Source: Methylobacterium sp. J-048 (GTDB lineage Bacteria; Pseudomonadota; Alphaproteobacteria; Rhizobiales; Beijerinckiaceae). Taken from it: DNA of 64,000 bases. Positions within the stretch are counted from its first letter, which is position 1. Every line of letters starts with the position of its first letter. The translations under genes and the position numbers were made by a program. The notes under the pieces are model-generated. The model worked only from the letters and a program-made list of their open reading frames with translations, was not told the DNA's origin and did not search any database. Positions 1 to 7,821 of the stretch are shown one piece after another. The stretch is from the NCBI RefSeq assembly GCF_022829515.1, contig NZ_JAKSYL010000296.1, positions 22,121 to 86,120 on the forward strand, in the 5' to 3' direction.

Positions 1-1
1 G

Positions 2-466
2 GGCGCCCTCGGCACGGGTCCGATGCTCGGGCGCGTCGGCGACACGCTCGTCGGCGAACTGTTCTGGGACCTGTGGCAGAAGCCGGCGCCGATCCCGCTG
101 GCGGGCTGGCTCGGCGGGAACGTGCTCTCAGATTTCCGGCTGACGATTGATTACGCCGCCGGCCTGAGCACCTGGCAGCGCCAGCGGCCCGCGGACCCGC
201 ACGACCTCGACGGCATCGGCCTGACCCTGGTGCGCCAGGGCGACGCTTACGCGGTGAGCCGGGTCGCCGAGCGGAACGAGCAGCACCTCGTCGCGGGCGT
301 CGAACCCGGTGACCGCCTCGTCGCAGTCGATGGCCGGCCGCTCAGCGGCGCGGCGCCCGAACTCGCCTGGGAGGTGCTTCGAGGCCACCCCGGCACAGTT
401 CGGCGGCTCGATCTGGAGCGTGACGGCCGCCGCCTTCAGGTTGAGGCGCCCGTCGTGCCGTTTTGA
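2..466 (+). CDS. Retropepsin-like aspartic protease with C-terminal PDZ domain, 3' part
   Basis: The frame is open to the left edge, so the gene begins upstream of the window and only its last ~154 residues are seen. The stretch GGNVLSDFRLTIDYAAG matches the end of the aspartyl-protease fold in bacterial retropepsin-like proteins, where a Gly-rich turn precedes FRLTIDY. The catalytic D-T/S-G would lie upstream and cannot be checked. The rest looks like a PDZ domain (VEPGDRLVAVDGRPL). The gene converges on leuD with 16 bases between the stops. Family membership is likely; substrate and activity are unknown. Confidence 0.7.
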   Translation, partial: GALGTGPMLGRVGDTLVGELFWDLWQKPAPIPLAGWLGGNVLSDFRLTIDYAAGLSTWQRQRPADPHDLDGIGLTLVRQGDAYAVSRVAERNEQHLVAGVEPGDRLVAVDGRPLSGAAPELAWEVLRGHPGTVRRLDLERDGRRLQVEAPVVPF

Positions 467-482
467 GGTCCGACCAGACCGA

Positions 483-1085
483 TCAGGCCCATTCCCGCGC
501 GGCAAGCTTCTGCTCGTAGGCGTCGATCGCCGCGCCGCGCTGCAGGGTCAGGCCGATCTCGTCGAGGCCGTTCAGCAGGGTGTGCTTGCGGCCGCTGTCG
601 ATGTCGAAATGCAGGGTGCCGCCATCCGGCCCCTTGATGGTCTGGGCGTCCAGATCGACCGACAGGGTCGCGTTCGAGCCGCGCTCGGCATCCTCGAACA
701 GCTTCTCCAGGTCCTCCGGCGAGACCGTGATCGCCAGGATGCCGTTCTTCGCGCAATTGTTGAAGAAGATGTCGGCAAAGCTCGTGGAGATCACGCAGCG
801 GATGCCGAAATCGGTCAGCGCCCAGGGGGCGTGTTCCCGGGAGGAGCCGCAGCCAAAATTGTCGCCGCAGACCAGGATCTTGGCGTTCCGGTAGGCCGGC
901 TTGTTGAGCACGAAGTCCGGGTTCTCGGAGCCGTCGTCCTTGTAGCGCATCTCGGCGAACAGGCCCTTGCCGAGCCCGGTGCGCTTGATCGTCTTCAGGT
1001 ACTGCTTCGGGATGATCCGGTCGGTGTCGACGTTGATGATCCGCATGGGCGCCGCGACGCCCTCCAGCGTGGTGAATTTTTCCAT
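483..1085 (-). CDS. leuD: 3-isopropylmalate dehydratase small subunit
   Basis: The 200-residue protein has the usual length and motifs of LeuD: NVDTDRIIPKQYLK near the N terminus and the swivel-domain signature CGDNFGCGSSREHAPWAL. With LeuC it isomerises 2-isopropylmalate to 3-isopropylmalate in leucine biosynthesis in the cytoplasm. LeuC, which carries the 4Fe-4S cluster, is not in the window. The start is the ATG at 1085. The HisA-like gene ends 65 bases upstream on the same strand, so the two may be cotranscribed. Confidence 0.96.
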   Translation of the reverse strand: MEKFTTLEGVAAPMRIINVDTDRIIPKQYLKTIKRTGLGKGLFAEMRYKDDGSENPDFVLNKPAYRNAKILVCGDNFGCGSSREHAPWALTDFGIRCVISTSFADIFFNNCAKNGILAITVSPEDLEKLFEDAERGSNATLSVDLDAQTIKGPDGGTLHFDIDSGRKHTLLNGLDEIGLTLQRGAAIDAYEQKLAAREWA

Positions 1086-1150
1086 CGTTCGAGGCTCTTG
1101 AAGGCTGGGTCTGGCGCCGGTTTAGCAGCCTCGGGGGCGGCCCGGAAGCG

Positions 1151-1864
1151 TCAGGCCGGATCCCCGGCCTCGGCGTATTGCAGTGTGCCGTCGTGGAGCG
1201 CGGAGGCGACCAGCGCCCCGGCGATCCCGGCCGCGCGCAGAGCCCGCAGATCGTCCGGCCCGCGCACGCCGCCGGCTGCGTAGACCCGGCGGCCCGGCGC
1301 CCGCAGGGCCCGGAGCGCGTCGAGATCGGGACCGGCCCCGGCGCCGACCCGGGCGAGCGTCATCGCGATCACGTCCGGCGGCCAGAGCGACGGATCGTCG
1401 TGGAGCGCGTCCGGGCCGAGGCGCTCGGCGCCGCGCGTGTCGAGGGACAGCACGGCGCGATCCCCGAGACCGACGACCAGCCCGGCATCCGTCTGGCTCT
1501 CGCTGCCGATCACCGGCCGCCCGAAGCCGGTGGCGAGGAACGCCGCGATGCCTGCCTGTTCGGCAAAGCCGGCATCGACCCACAGGTTGATGCCCGGGCA
1601 GGCCCTGGCGATGGCCTCCAGCGCTGCCAGATCCGGCCCGGCGCCGTCCATGATCGCGTCGAGATCGGCGACGTAGAGGGTCTCGGCCGGCCACGCGTCG
1701 AGCAGTCCGCGCGCCACGGCGGCGGGTTCGGAGCCCTTTGCCAAGGGCGTCTCGATCGGGGCATAGGAGGAGCGCTCGCCCCGGCGCGCCCGCACCACGC
1801 GGCCGCCGCGCAGGTCGAGCACCGGGATCACCGCGAAGCCGGGGCGCCCGATTCCGTCATTCAT
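1151..1864 (-). CDS. HisA/HisF-related (beta-alpha)8 protein of the methanopterin gene set
   Basis: The protein of about 237 residues starts FAVIPVLDLRGGRVVRARRG, close to the HisA opening (PaiDLkgGkvVR), and has a late VYAAGGVRGPDDL phosphate-binding loop. It is a TIM barrel of the HisA/HisF superfamily. True histidine HisA is normally next to hisF and hisH; here the neighbour is an H4MPT-linked gene, as in the archaeal-like clusters of methylotrophs. A role in making the tetrahydromethanopterin/methanofuran cofactors or in C1 transfer is therefore inferred. The start was put at ATG 1864; an in-frame ATG at 1885 would abut the divergent start at 1886. The same frame stays open far upstream by chance, antisense to the next gene. 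Confidence 0.75.
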   Translation of the reverse strand: MNDGIGRPGFAVIPVLDLRGGRVVRARRGERSSYAPIETPLAKGSEPAAVARGLLDAWPAETLYVADLDAIMDGAGPDLAALEAIARACPGINLWVDAGFAEQAGIAAFLATGFGRPVIGSESQTDAGLVVGLGDRAVLSLDTRGAERLGPDALHDDPSLWPPDVIAMTLARVGAGAGPDLDALRALRAPGRRVYAAGGVRGPDDLRALRAAGIAGALVASALHDGTLQYAEAGDPA

Positions 1865-1885
1865 TGAGGCGCTCGTCGCGGTCAT

Positions 1886-2935
1886 ATGCGTATGCCAGGG
1901 GCAAAGACGATCGGGTGGGACCTCGGCGGGGTCCACGTCAAGGCCGCTCTGGTCGAGGACGGCCGGGTGGTCGCGGCGGCCCAGGTCCCGTGCCCGCTCT
2001 GGCAGGGGGTCGCGGCCCTCGACGGATCCCTGGCGGCCCTTCCGAACTGGGCCCGCGGCGCAGCCCGGCACGCTGTGACCATGACGGGGGAGCTGACCGA
2101 TTGCTTCGCCGACCGGCGCGAGGGCGTCGCGGCGCTCTCCGGCTGGGCGGAGAAGCACCTGTCCGGCGGCGTGCGGATCTATGCCGGCCGTTCCGGCCTC
2201 GTCGCCCCGGAGACCGCCGCTTCGGTATCCGCGGACGTGGCCTCGGCCAATTGGCACGCCACCGCGGCGCTCGCCGGACGGCACACCCCGGACGCGCTGC
2301 TCGTCGATATCGGCTCCACCACCGCCGACCTGATCCCGATCGTCCACGGCCGCCCGGCCGCCGCCGGCTACAGCGACGCCGAGCGCCTGGAGACGGGGGA
2401 GCTGGTCTATACCGGGATCGTGCGCACGCCGGTGATCGCGCTGGCCGACCACGTCCCGTTCGCGGGCCGCCGCACCCGGCTGATGACCGAGACCTTCGCC
2501 CATATGGCGGACGTGTACCGGATCCTGGGCCTGCTCCCCGAGGGCGCCGACCAGCAGGCCAGCGGCGACCGCAAGGGCAAGTCCGTGGCGGAGAGCGAGA
2601 CCCGGCTCGCCCGCATCGTCGGGCGGGACCGCGGGGAGGGCACGCCCGAGGCCTGGGCGCTGCTGGCGGCCCACTTCGCCGAGGCGCAGCTGCGGCTGCT
2701 GCATGACGCCGCCGCCACCCTGCTCAGCCGGCCCGACCTCGCCCCGGCGGCTCCCCTCGTCGTCTGCGGCGCCGGTGCCTTTCTCGGGCCGCACCTGGCC
2801 GAACGGCTCGGACGCGAGGCCGTCCGGCTCGTGAGCCTGCTGCACGACCGGATCGCCGGGGAGCCCGACTGGATCTCGACCTGCGGGCCGGCCGTCGCCG
2901 TCGGCCTCATCGCCTCGGAGGACGCATTCGCATGA
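1886..2935 (+). CDS. Probable H4MPT-linked C1 transfer pathway protein, hydantoinase/oxoprolinase-like
   Basis: The 349-residue protein has an ASKHA/hydantoinase-A-like fold: IGWDLGGVHVKAAL at the N terminus (phosphate-1 loop), LLVDIGSTTADLIPI in the middle and VVCGAGAFLG near the end. This matches a family restricted to methanogens and H4MPT-using methylotrophs, needed for the tetrahydromethanopterin formaldehyde oxidation route; its exact reaction is not known to me. No convincing ribosome site precedes ATG 1886; ATG 1892 (MPGAKTIGWD) is equally possible. It overlaps the next gene by four bases (ATGA), so the two are translationally coupled. Confidence 0.85.
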   Translation: MRMPGAKTIGWDLGGVHVKAALVEDGRVVAAAQVPCPLWQGVAALDGSLAALPNWARGAARHAVTMTGELTDCFADRREGVAALSGWAEKHLSGGVRIYAGRSGLVAPETAASVSADVASANWHATAALAGRHTPDALLVDIGSTTADLIPIVHGRPAAAGYSDAERLETGELVYTGIVRTPVIALADHVPFAGRRTRLMTETFAHMADVYRILGLLPEGADQQASGDRKGKSVAESETRLARIVGRDRGEGTPEAWALLAAHFAEAQLRLLHDAAATLLSRPDLAPAAPLVVCGAGAFLGPHLAERLGREAVRLVSLLHDRIAGEPDWISTCGPAVAVGLIASEDAFA

Positions 2936-3132
2936 GCGCCATCAAGATCCTGGCCCGGGTTCTCACGAGCCGGGTCGGACCGCATATCGAGCTGGCCGTG
3001 GAAACCGAAACCGGCGAGGTCCTCAAGGTGCTCGCCACCGAGGACCAGATCGACCGGCTCGTGGACGAGCTGGAAGACATGCTGAACTCGCCCGCCGAGC
3101 CGGATGACGGGGAGCCGCCGGAGGCGGCCTGA
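2932..3132 (+). CDS. Small conserved acidic protein coupled to the H4MPT-linked gene
   Basis: This 66-residue protein starts in the ATGA overlap with the upstream C1-pathway gene. It opens MSAIKILARVLTSRVGPHIE, continues with a beta-rich segment (ELAVETETGEVLKVLATEDQ) and ends in a helix and an acidic Glu/Pro-rich tail. There are no Cys, signal or membrane segments. I do not recognise a family. The coupling suggests it serves the same pathway, perhaps as a small partner subunit, but that is inference only. Confidence 0.75.
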   Translation: MSAIKILARVLTSRVGPHIELAVETETGEVLKVLATEDQIDRLVDELEDMLNSPAEPDDGEPPEAA

Positions 3133-3161
3133 GACGGGGCGGGGCGGATCAGGGACCCGCG

Positions 3162-3944
3162 ATGAGCCTGATCGCCGCCAAGATCGCCATCACGCCGACG
3201 CTGATGTGGGCAGTGTCGGCGGCATCACGCCGCTGGGGCAGCCTGGTCGGCGGGCTGCTCTCCGGCCTGCCGCTCACCTCGGCGCCGATCTCGATCTACC
3301 TCGCCGTCGAGCAGGGCGAGGGCTTCGCCGCCGAGGCCGCGATCGGCTCGGTGGAGGGGCTCGGGGCGGTGACGCTCTGCTACCTCGCCTACGCCCTGTG
3401 CGCCCCGCGGATGGGCCCGGTTCCGGTGCTCTGCGCCGCCCTGTCGGCCTTCGTGCTGGGCGGAGTCGTGCTGCATGGGCTGATCCAGCCGGGGCTGTGG
3501 CTCGCCACCGCGATCGACCTTCCGGCCATGGCGCTCGTGGTGGCACTGGGCCCGCGAACGGCCGAGTCCGGTGCGCCGCTCCGCCGCCCGCGGCCGCCGC
3601 GCTGGGACATGCCGGCACGTCTCGCGGCGGCGACCGCGCTTGTGCTGCTGGTCTCGGGGCTCGCGCCCCATCTCGGCTCCGGACTGAGCGGGCTCCTGGC
3701 GCCGATCCCGATCATCTCCTGGCCGCTCATCGCCTTCGCCCGCTTCCAGGACGGCGTCCGCGCCTCCCTCGACGTGGTGCGCGGCAGTGCCCAGGGCGCA
3801 TTCGGCGTGCTGGCCTTCTACGTGTGCATCCACCTGCTGCTCGGCCGGATCGACATGGGCACCGCCTACGCCGTGTCGATCGCCCTGTCGGCGACCTGCG
3901 TGCTGCCGTGGCTGTTCGTGGGGCGCCGCATCCGGGCAGGGTGA
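3162..3944 (+). CDS. Multi-spanning inner-membrane protein, unknown function
   Basis: The 260-residue protein has many hydrophobic stretches, for example around residues 25-50, 65-85, 90-110, 115-130, 155-180, 185-205 and 215-245. A Pro/Arg-rich loop (RRPRPPRW) separates the two halves. It starts 29 bases after the small coupled gene on the same strand and may share its transcript. No transporter or enzyme motif is recognised. A role in the neighbouring C1 pathway cannot be claimed from position alone. Confidence 0.75.
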   Translation: MSLIAAKIAITPTLMWAVSAASRRWGSLVGGLLSGLPLTSAPISIYLAVEQGEGFAAEAAIGSVEGLGAVTLCYLAYALCAPRMGPVPVLCAALSAFVLGGVVLHGLIQPGLWLATAIDLPAMALVVALGPRTAESGAPLRRPRPPRWDMPARLAAATALVLLVSGLAPHLGSGLSGLLAPIPIISWPLIAFARFQDGVRASLDVVRGSAQGAFGVLAFYVCIHLLLGRIDMGTAYAVSIALSATCVLPWLFVGRRIRAG

Positions 3945-4049
3945 GGTTGGCAAAGGGTGACCTGCGTTCAACCCGTAGTCAGTTGCACGTGTCATAGGAA
4001 ACATGCGTACCTGTCCTCCATTGAGAGGATCGTTTCGGGAGCGCGACTC

Positions 4050-4499
4050 ATGCGGAGCATGACCATCGAGCAGCTCCGCGCCACCAAGGTTGCAGGCGGG
4101 GTGGCGGGCGTGACGCTGAAAGGCGAGGGCGGGACGTTCCTCGTGGAGATTGCCACACGCAGCGGAAAAGCCGCCGTGCTGGCAAAGGCCCGTAGCAGCG
4201 AGCCGCGCCGCTTCGGCAATCCACTCGCGGCCTTGAACGTGCTGCGCGGCCTCGGCATTACCGTCGGCCATTTTGACGCCAGCGCCTGGACCCCGGCCGA
4301 GAAGGTACCAGCACCCGGCAATCGGGGCCGGGCCGAGGCCATGCGCAAAGCCCACCAAGCCGCAGCCTATTCGGACTGGCTCGCCGCCGAAATTCAGGAC
4401 TCCATCGACGACCCGCGGCCGAACCTCTCGCACAATGAGCTCATGGCCGAGTTGCGCGACGACCTGGCTGAGCTTGCGGCCGAGTCCGGGCGGACCTGA
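4050..4499 (+). CDS. Putative type II antitoxin
   Basis: This 149-residue protein lies 23 bases before a RelE/ParE-type toxin on the same strand, the usual antitoxin-first order. Its first ~70 residues are beta-rich (GVAGVTLKGEGGTFLVEIAT) followed by a helix (NPLAALNVLRGLGI), and its C-terminal half is charged and helical (LSHNELMAELRDDLAEL), as expected of a toxin-wrapping segment. ATG 4050 was chosen because a GGGAG sequence lies eight bases upstream; the frame is open further back to 3957. The call rests mainly on the partner gene. Confidence 0.7.
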   Translation: MRSMTIEQLRATKVAGGVAGVTLKGEGGTFLVEIATRSGKAAVLAKARSSEPRRFGNPLAALNVLRGLGITVGHFDASAWTPAEKVPAPGNRGRAEAMRKAHQAAAYSDWLAAEIQDSIDDPRPNLSHNELMAELRDDLAELAAESGRT

Positions 4500-4522
4500 A
4501 GAATTGCCGCCGGGCCTGACCG

Positions 4523-4831
4523 ATGCCGCCCGCGAAGGCGTCCTACCGGATCGCGTGGCGACCGAAGGCCCGCGAGGATCTGCGCGCCATCGTTCGGTAC
4601 ATCGGCCAGGACGACCCGAGCAAAGCACGCAATTTTGCCCAATCGCTCCACCACAAGACCTTGCCGCTCGCACGCTACCCGAACCTCGGTCGACCGGGAC
4701 GGCCCGGCCTGCCGGACGCCGTGCGCGAGCTGATCGCGCATCGGAATTACATCGTCTTCTATCGCGTGCGTCCCGAAGCGCACATCGCGGAGATCCTGCG
4801 CGTGAAACACAGGGCGCAACAGGCGCCGTGA
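4523..4831 (+). CDS. RelE/ParE family toxin
   Basis: The 102-residue basic protein has the family pattern: YRIAWRPKAREDLRAIVRYI at the start (strand, then an amphipathic helix with A-x-x-D-L), then YPNLGRPGRPGLPDAVREL and finally IVFYRVRPEAHIAEILRVKH. ParE-type members inhibit gyrase and RelE-type members cleave mRNA; the GRPGRPGLPDAVREL loop is commoner in ParE-like plasmid-stabilisation proteins, so ParE is the better guess. It follows its putative antitoxin by 23 bases. Confidence 0.85.
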   Translation: MPPAKASYRIAWRPKAREDLRAIVRYIGQDDPSKARNFAQSLHHKTLPLARYPNLGRPGRPGLPDAVRELIAHRNYIVFYRVRPEAHIAEILRVKHRAQQAP

Positions 4832-4978
4832 CATGGGACGAGGCCAAATTCCCGTCGTTCAAGACTCGGGCGAGCGCGACCTGGGCACGATCACCGCCGA
4901 CACGGTCTCAATCGCCCGGGCGGCGGGATGACAGGCTCGACATCACCCCGGCATCCGGTCCGGAGGACGCGGTCCGCT

Positions 4979-5773
4979 TCAATCGATCTGGTACAGGGCG
5001 ACGCGGCCGATGCCCTCGATGCCGAGCTTCTGGGCGCTCGCGCGCGACAGATCGATCATATAGGTCCGCTTGGCCTTGGTGTGTTCGTTGGTGCGATCCG
5101 TGATCTGAACGATGACCGAGCGACCGTTACGGGTGTTGACGACCTTCACCTTCGTCCCGAACGGCAGGGTGTGATGCGCAGCCGTCAGCTTGTTCGGGTC
5201 GTATTTTTCGCCGCTGGCTGTCCGACCGGAGTGCTTGTACCAACTCGCCCGGCCGCTCCCGAGAAGTCTCGGCTTGGCCGTCGCCGTATCGTGTCCGGTC
5301 TGAGGATCGGGCGGTGCCGGCTGCTCTGCGACGGCCTCCGCGGTCGACGGCTCTGCACTGGAAGGCTCGGCGCTCGAAGGCTCAGATCGCGCTCCGGCAA
5401 GCCCATCCTGTGCCGACACGGGATCCACAGTCTGGCCGAAGCGCCCCATGAGACCGGCCTGTTCCTGACCGGCCGGATGGGCCGATGCCGGAAACGTCGG
5501 TTGCGCGGGCAGGCTGAAGGATGACGCCTCCGGCGGATCCGTATCCTCGAGCGATGCTGACAGGGAAGGCAGTTGCGTCGTGAACTGGCGATAGGTGAAG
5601 ACCGGTGCTTCCCGCTTCAGGACGTTCACCTGATCCAGGCCGGATCGGCTTTCCATGCCCGGCGATGGATCAGCCCGAGCCGCGTCGGCTGGAACCGACA
5701 GGATCGAAGCTAAGAGCAGGGCGCGAGCGACGCTTCGTCTGTTTTCGCCGCCAGGCCCGACCATAGCATTCAC
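4979..5773 (-). CDS. RlpA-like septal ring/cell-wall lytic protein
   Basis: The 264-residue protein begins with a signal peptide (SVARALLLASILSVPADAARA), followed by ~120 residues of Ser/Glu/Pro-rich low-complexity sequence with SSAEPSSAEPSTAE repeats, and then a C-terminal double-psi beta-barrel. GSGRASWYKHSGRTASGEKY and the later LPFGTKVKVVNTRNGRSV and ITDR motifs are typical of RlpA. No SPOR domain follows. RlpA proteins act on denuded peptidoglycan during division; without SPOR this one may be targeted differently. There is no lipobox Cys. Confidence 0.85.
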   Translation of the reverse strand: MNAMVGPGGENRRSVARALLLASILSVPADAARADPSPGMESRSGLDQVNVLKREAPVFTYRQFTTQLPSLSASLEDTDPPEASSFSLPAQPTFPASAHPAGQEQAGLMGRFGQTVDPVSAQDGLAGARSEPSSAEPSSAEPSTAEAVAEQPAPPDPQTGHDTATAKPRLLGSGRASWYKHSGRTASGEKYDPNKLTAAHHTLPFGTKVKVVNTRNGRSVIVQITDRTNEHTKAKRTYMIDLSRASAQKLGIEGIGRVALYQID

Positions 5774-5989
5774 CCGTGATTATTGATAATCGACGGACGC
5801 ATAAATCGTTTCAGTCGCCTGAGTTCCACACAACTGCTAAAACCGCCGTCTGAGCGGGATCATCCTTCGGACGTAGCCTATCGGCCGAGCTTGCCGATCG
5901 GACAGCCGGGCGTTCGGTTCTGCGTGTCGACGGCACCCCGTGCGGTCCGCTCGACCGATGCAGCCGCCTGTGGCGCTCGATTCACGCAA

Positions 5990-6020
5990 AGAAAAACCCG
6001 CGGCCGTGAGGCCGCGGGTC
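5990..6020 (-). terminator. Intrinsic terminator of hpnH
   Basis: A perfect 9-bp stem (CCCGCGGCC / GGCCGCGGG) with loop GTGA lies 28 bases past the hpnH stop. Read on the minus strand it is followed by TTTTTC, a classic rho-independent terminator. Confidence 0.85.
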
Positions 6021-6047
6021 TTTACCGACAAATCCGATGCGGGCGGA

Positions 6048-7211
6048 TCAGGCCGCGGTGCGCTTGCGGGCTTCCTGCTTGGTGTCGACGCCGGCCGCTT
6101 TGATCTCGGACAACTTCTGGGCGACGTTGCGCGAGAACACGAACTCGGCCGGGCGCTGGTTCTCCAGGCTGACCTCGGGCGCCATCGCGCCGTCGGTCTT
6201 GATGCCGCGGATCGCGTGGACCAGCGGCTTCCAGGGCTTGCGCACCGAATCGACCACCGAGGAGGCCTCGTAGCCCGAATGGACCATGCAGTCGGCGCAC
6301 TTCTCGTAGTTGCCGGTGCCGTAGGCGTCCCAGTCGGTCTCTTCCATCAGCTCCTTGAAGGTCGCCGCGTAGCCCTCGCCGAGCAGGTAGCAGGGCTTCT
6401 GCCAGCCGAACACGGTGCGGGTCGGGTTGCCCCAGGGGGTGCAATGGTAGGTCTGGTTGCCGGCCAGGAAGTCGAGGAACAGGCCCGACTGCTGGAAGGT
6501 CCACTTCTCACGGCCCTTCTCCTTCCCGTGGCGGAAGACGCCGCGGAACAGCTCCTTGGTCGCCTTGCGGTTCAGGAAGTGCTTCTGGTCGGGGGCGCGC
6601 TCGTAGGCGTAGCCGGGAGAGACGGTGATGCCGTCGATGCCCATCCGGGTCACGCTGTCGAAGAAGTCGGCGATCTTCTCGGGCGAAGAGTTGTTGAAGA
6701 AGGTGCAGTTGATGGTGACTCGGAAGCCCATCTCCTTCGCCTTGGCGATGGCCGCGACCGCCTTGTCGTAGACGCCGCGCTGGCACACCGACTGGTCGTG
6801 CATCGACTGGTCGCCGTCCAGGTGGATCGACCAGGTGAAGTACGGGCTCGGCTTGTAGTCCTTGATCTTCTTCTCGAGCAGAAGCGCGTTCGTGCAGACG
6901 ATCGCGAACTTCTTCTGGTCGATGATGCCCTGCACGATCTGCGGCAGATCCTTGTGCAGCAGCGGCTCGCCGCCGGCGATCACCACCACGGGGGCGCCGC
7001 ACTCGCGCACTGATTCGAGCGCGTCGGCGACAGGCAGCCGCTTGTTGAGGATCTCGTCCGGGTAATCGATCTTACCGCAGCCGGCGCAGGCGAGATTACA
7101 GCGGAACAGGGGTTCCATCATCATCACAAGCGGGTAGCGCTTGCGGCCCGTGAGGTGCTGCTTGAGGATGTAGCCGCCGATCTTCGCGACGTACCGGAGG
7201 GGGATACCCAA
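6048..7211 (-). CDS. hpnH: Adenosyl-hopene transferase, radical SAM enzyme HpnH
   Basis: The 387-residue protein has the radical-SAM cluster motif C38-x3-C42-x2-C45 in EPLFRCNLACAGCGKIDYP, a sequence diagnostic of HpnH. A GGEPLLHK motif (around residue 76) and a Cys-rich C-terminal region follow. HpnH joins the 5'-deoxyadenosyl group to hopene (diploptene), the first committed step of extended C35 hopanoids. The start appears to be TTG at 7211, giving MGIPLRYVAKIGGY, which matches the family N terminus. It is transcribed away from hpnN and has its own terminator. Confidence 0.96.
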   Translation of the reverse strand: MGIPLRYVAKIGGYILKQHLTGRKRYPLVMMMEPLFRCNLACAGCGKIDYPDEILNKRLPVADALESVRECGAPVVVIAGGEPLLHKDLPQIVQGIIDQKKFAIVCTNALLLEKKIKDYKPSPYFTWSIHLDGDQSMHDQSVCQRGVYDKAVAAIAKAKEMGFRVTINCTFFNNSSPEKIADFFDSVTRMGIDGITVSPGYAYERAPDQKHFLNRKATKELFRGVFRHGKEKGREKWTFQQSGLFLDFLAGNQTYHCTPWGNPTRTVFGWQKPCYLLGEGYAATFKELMEETDWDAYGTGNYEKCADCMVHSGYEASSVVDSVRKPWKPLVHAIRGIKTDGAMAPEVSLENQRPAEFVFSRNVAQKLSEIKAAGVDTKQEARKRTAA

Positions 7212-7815
7212 GATTGCGGCTCCTTACTGCGTCGGCCCCGGGGCGTCGGGGTGCTTACCGCGAAAAAAACTCGAATTCCAGCGCCCTAGCTTGGAACTAA
7301 TCTGAAACAGCCCTGTTTCGGCGGGCCATGACGACTAATTCTGCTCCTGACGCAACCGAGCCACATGGAGTGGATCGGCCGGTCGGGTCGCCTGACGGTT
7401 GAGGACAGCACGTGCATTGCGTCGGCAATGCGACCGAAATCCCAAGATTTTCGTCCTCATCCCGCGATTGCAGTGCGCTATCGCACATCCGCCCAGGCGA
7501 GGACCGCGCCGAGGCCCTCGCGTTGCAATCTGGGATCGCCCTCTTTACTGAGCCCTGTGGCCGCGATGCAAGGGGTGGCCCCGGGGTGGCCCCTAACGAG
7601 GCGGCCGTGCAGCGAGCCGCATCGGACCGGTGTGGCTTGCGCCCGCGCATCGGGCGACCAGATTGGGCGATGCAGCGTTCCCCGGATCCGAAGGGCGTTC
7701 GCGCGGATCGTGAGGCGGCTTTCATGCGGGCGTCCGAGCCCGGTCGCGCCGATCCGGCCGGGACGGTTGGGATGAGCCGGTCGCGCATGGGGCGCGTCCG
7801 GGGCGAACAGGCAGG
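7212..7815. other. Long intergenic region between divergent hpnH and hpnN
   Basis: About 600 bases separate the two divergent hopanoid genes. Short open frames here have no recognisable protein. The hpnH-proximal end has a perfect inverted repeat GAAACAG-CC-CTGTTTC (7304-7319) and an imperfect EcfG-like match, GGAAC-N16-TGTT (7293-7317). The rest shows nothing I can name. Both promoters must lie here, so the length leaves room for regulation or an unrecognised small RNA. Confidence 0.5.
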
Positions 7816-7821
7816 GTGCTC

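Noticed and set aside
1151..2845. A 564-codon minus-strand frame spanning the HisA-like gene and beyond
   Set aside because: Only the last ~240 codons look like a protein. The rest is antisense to the H4MPT-linked gene, an effect of high GC content.
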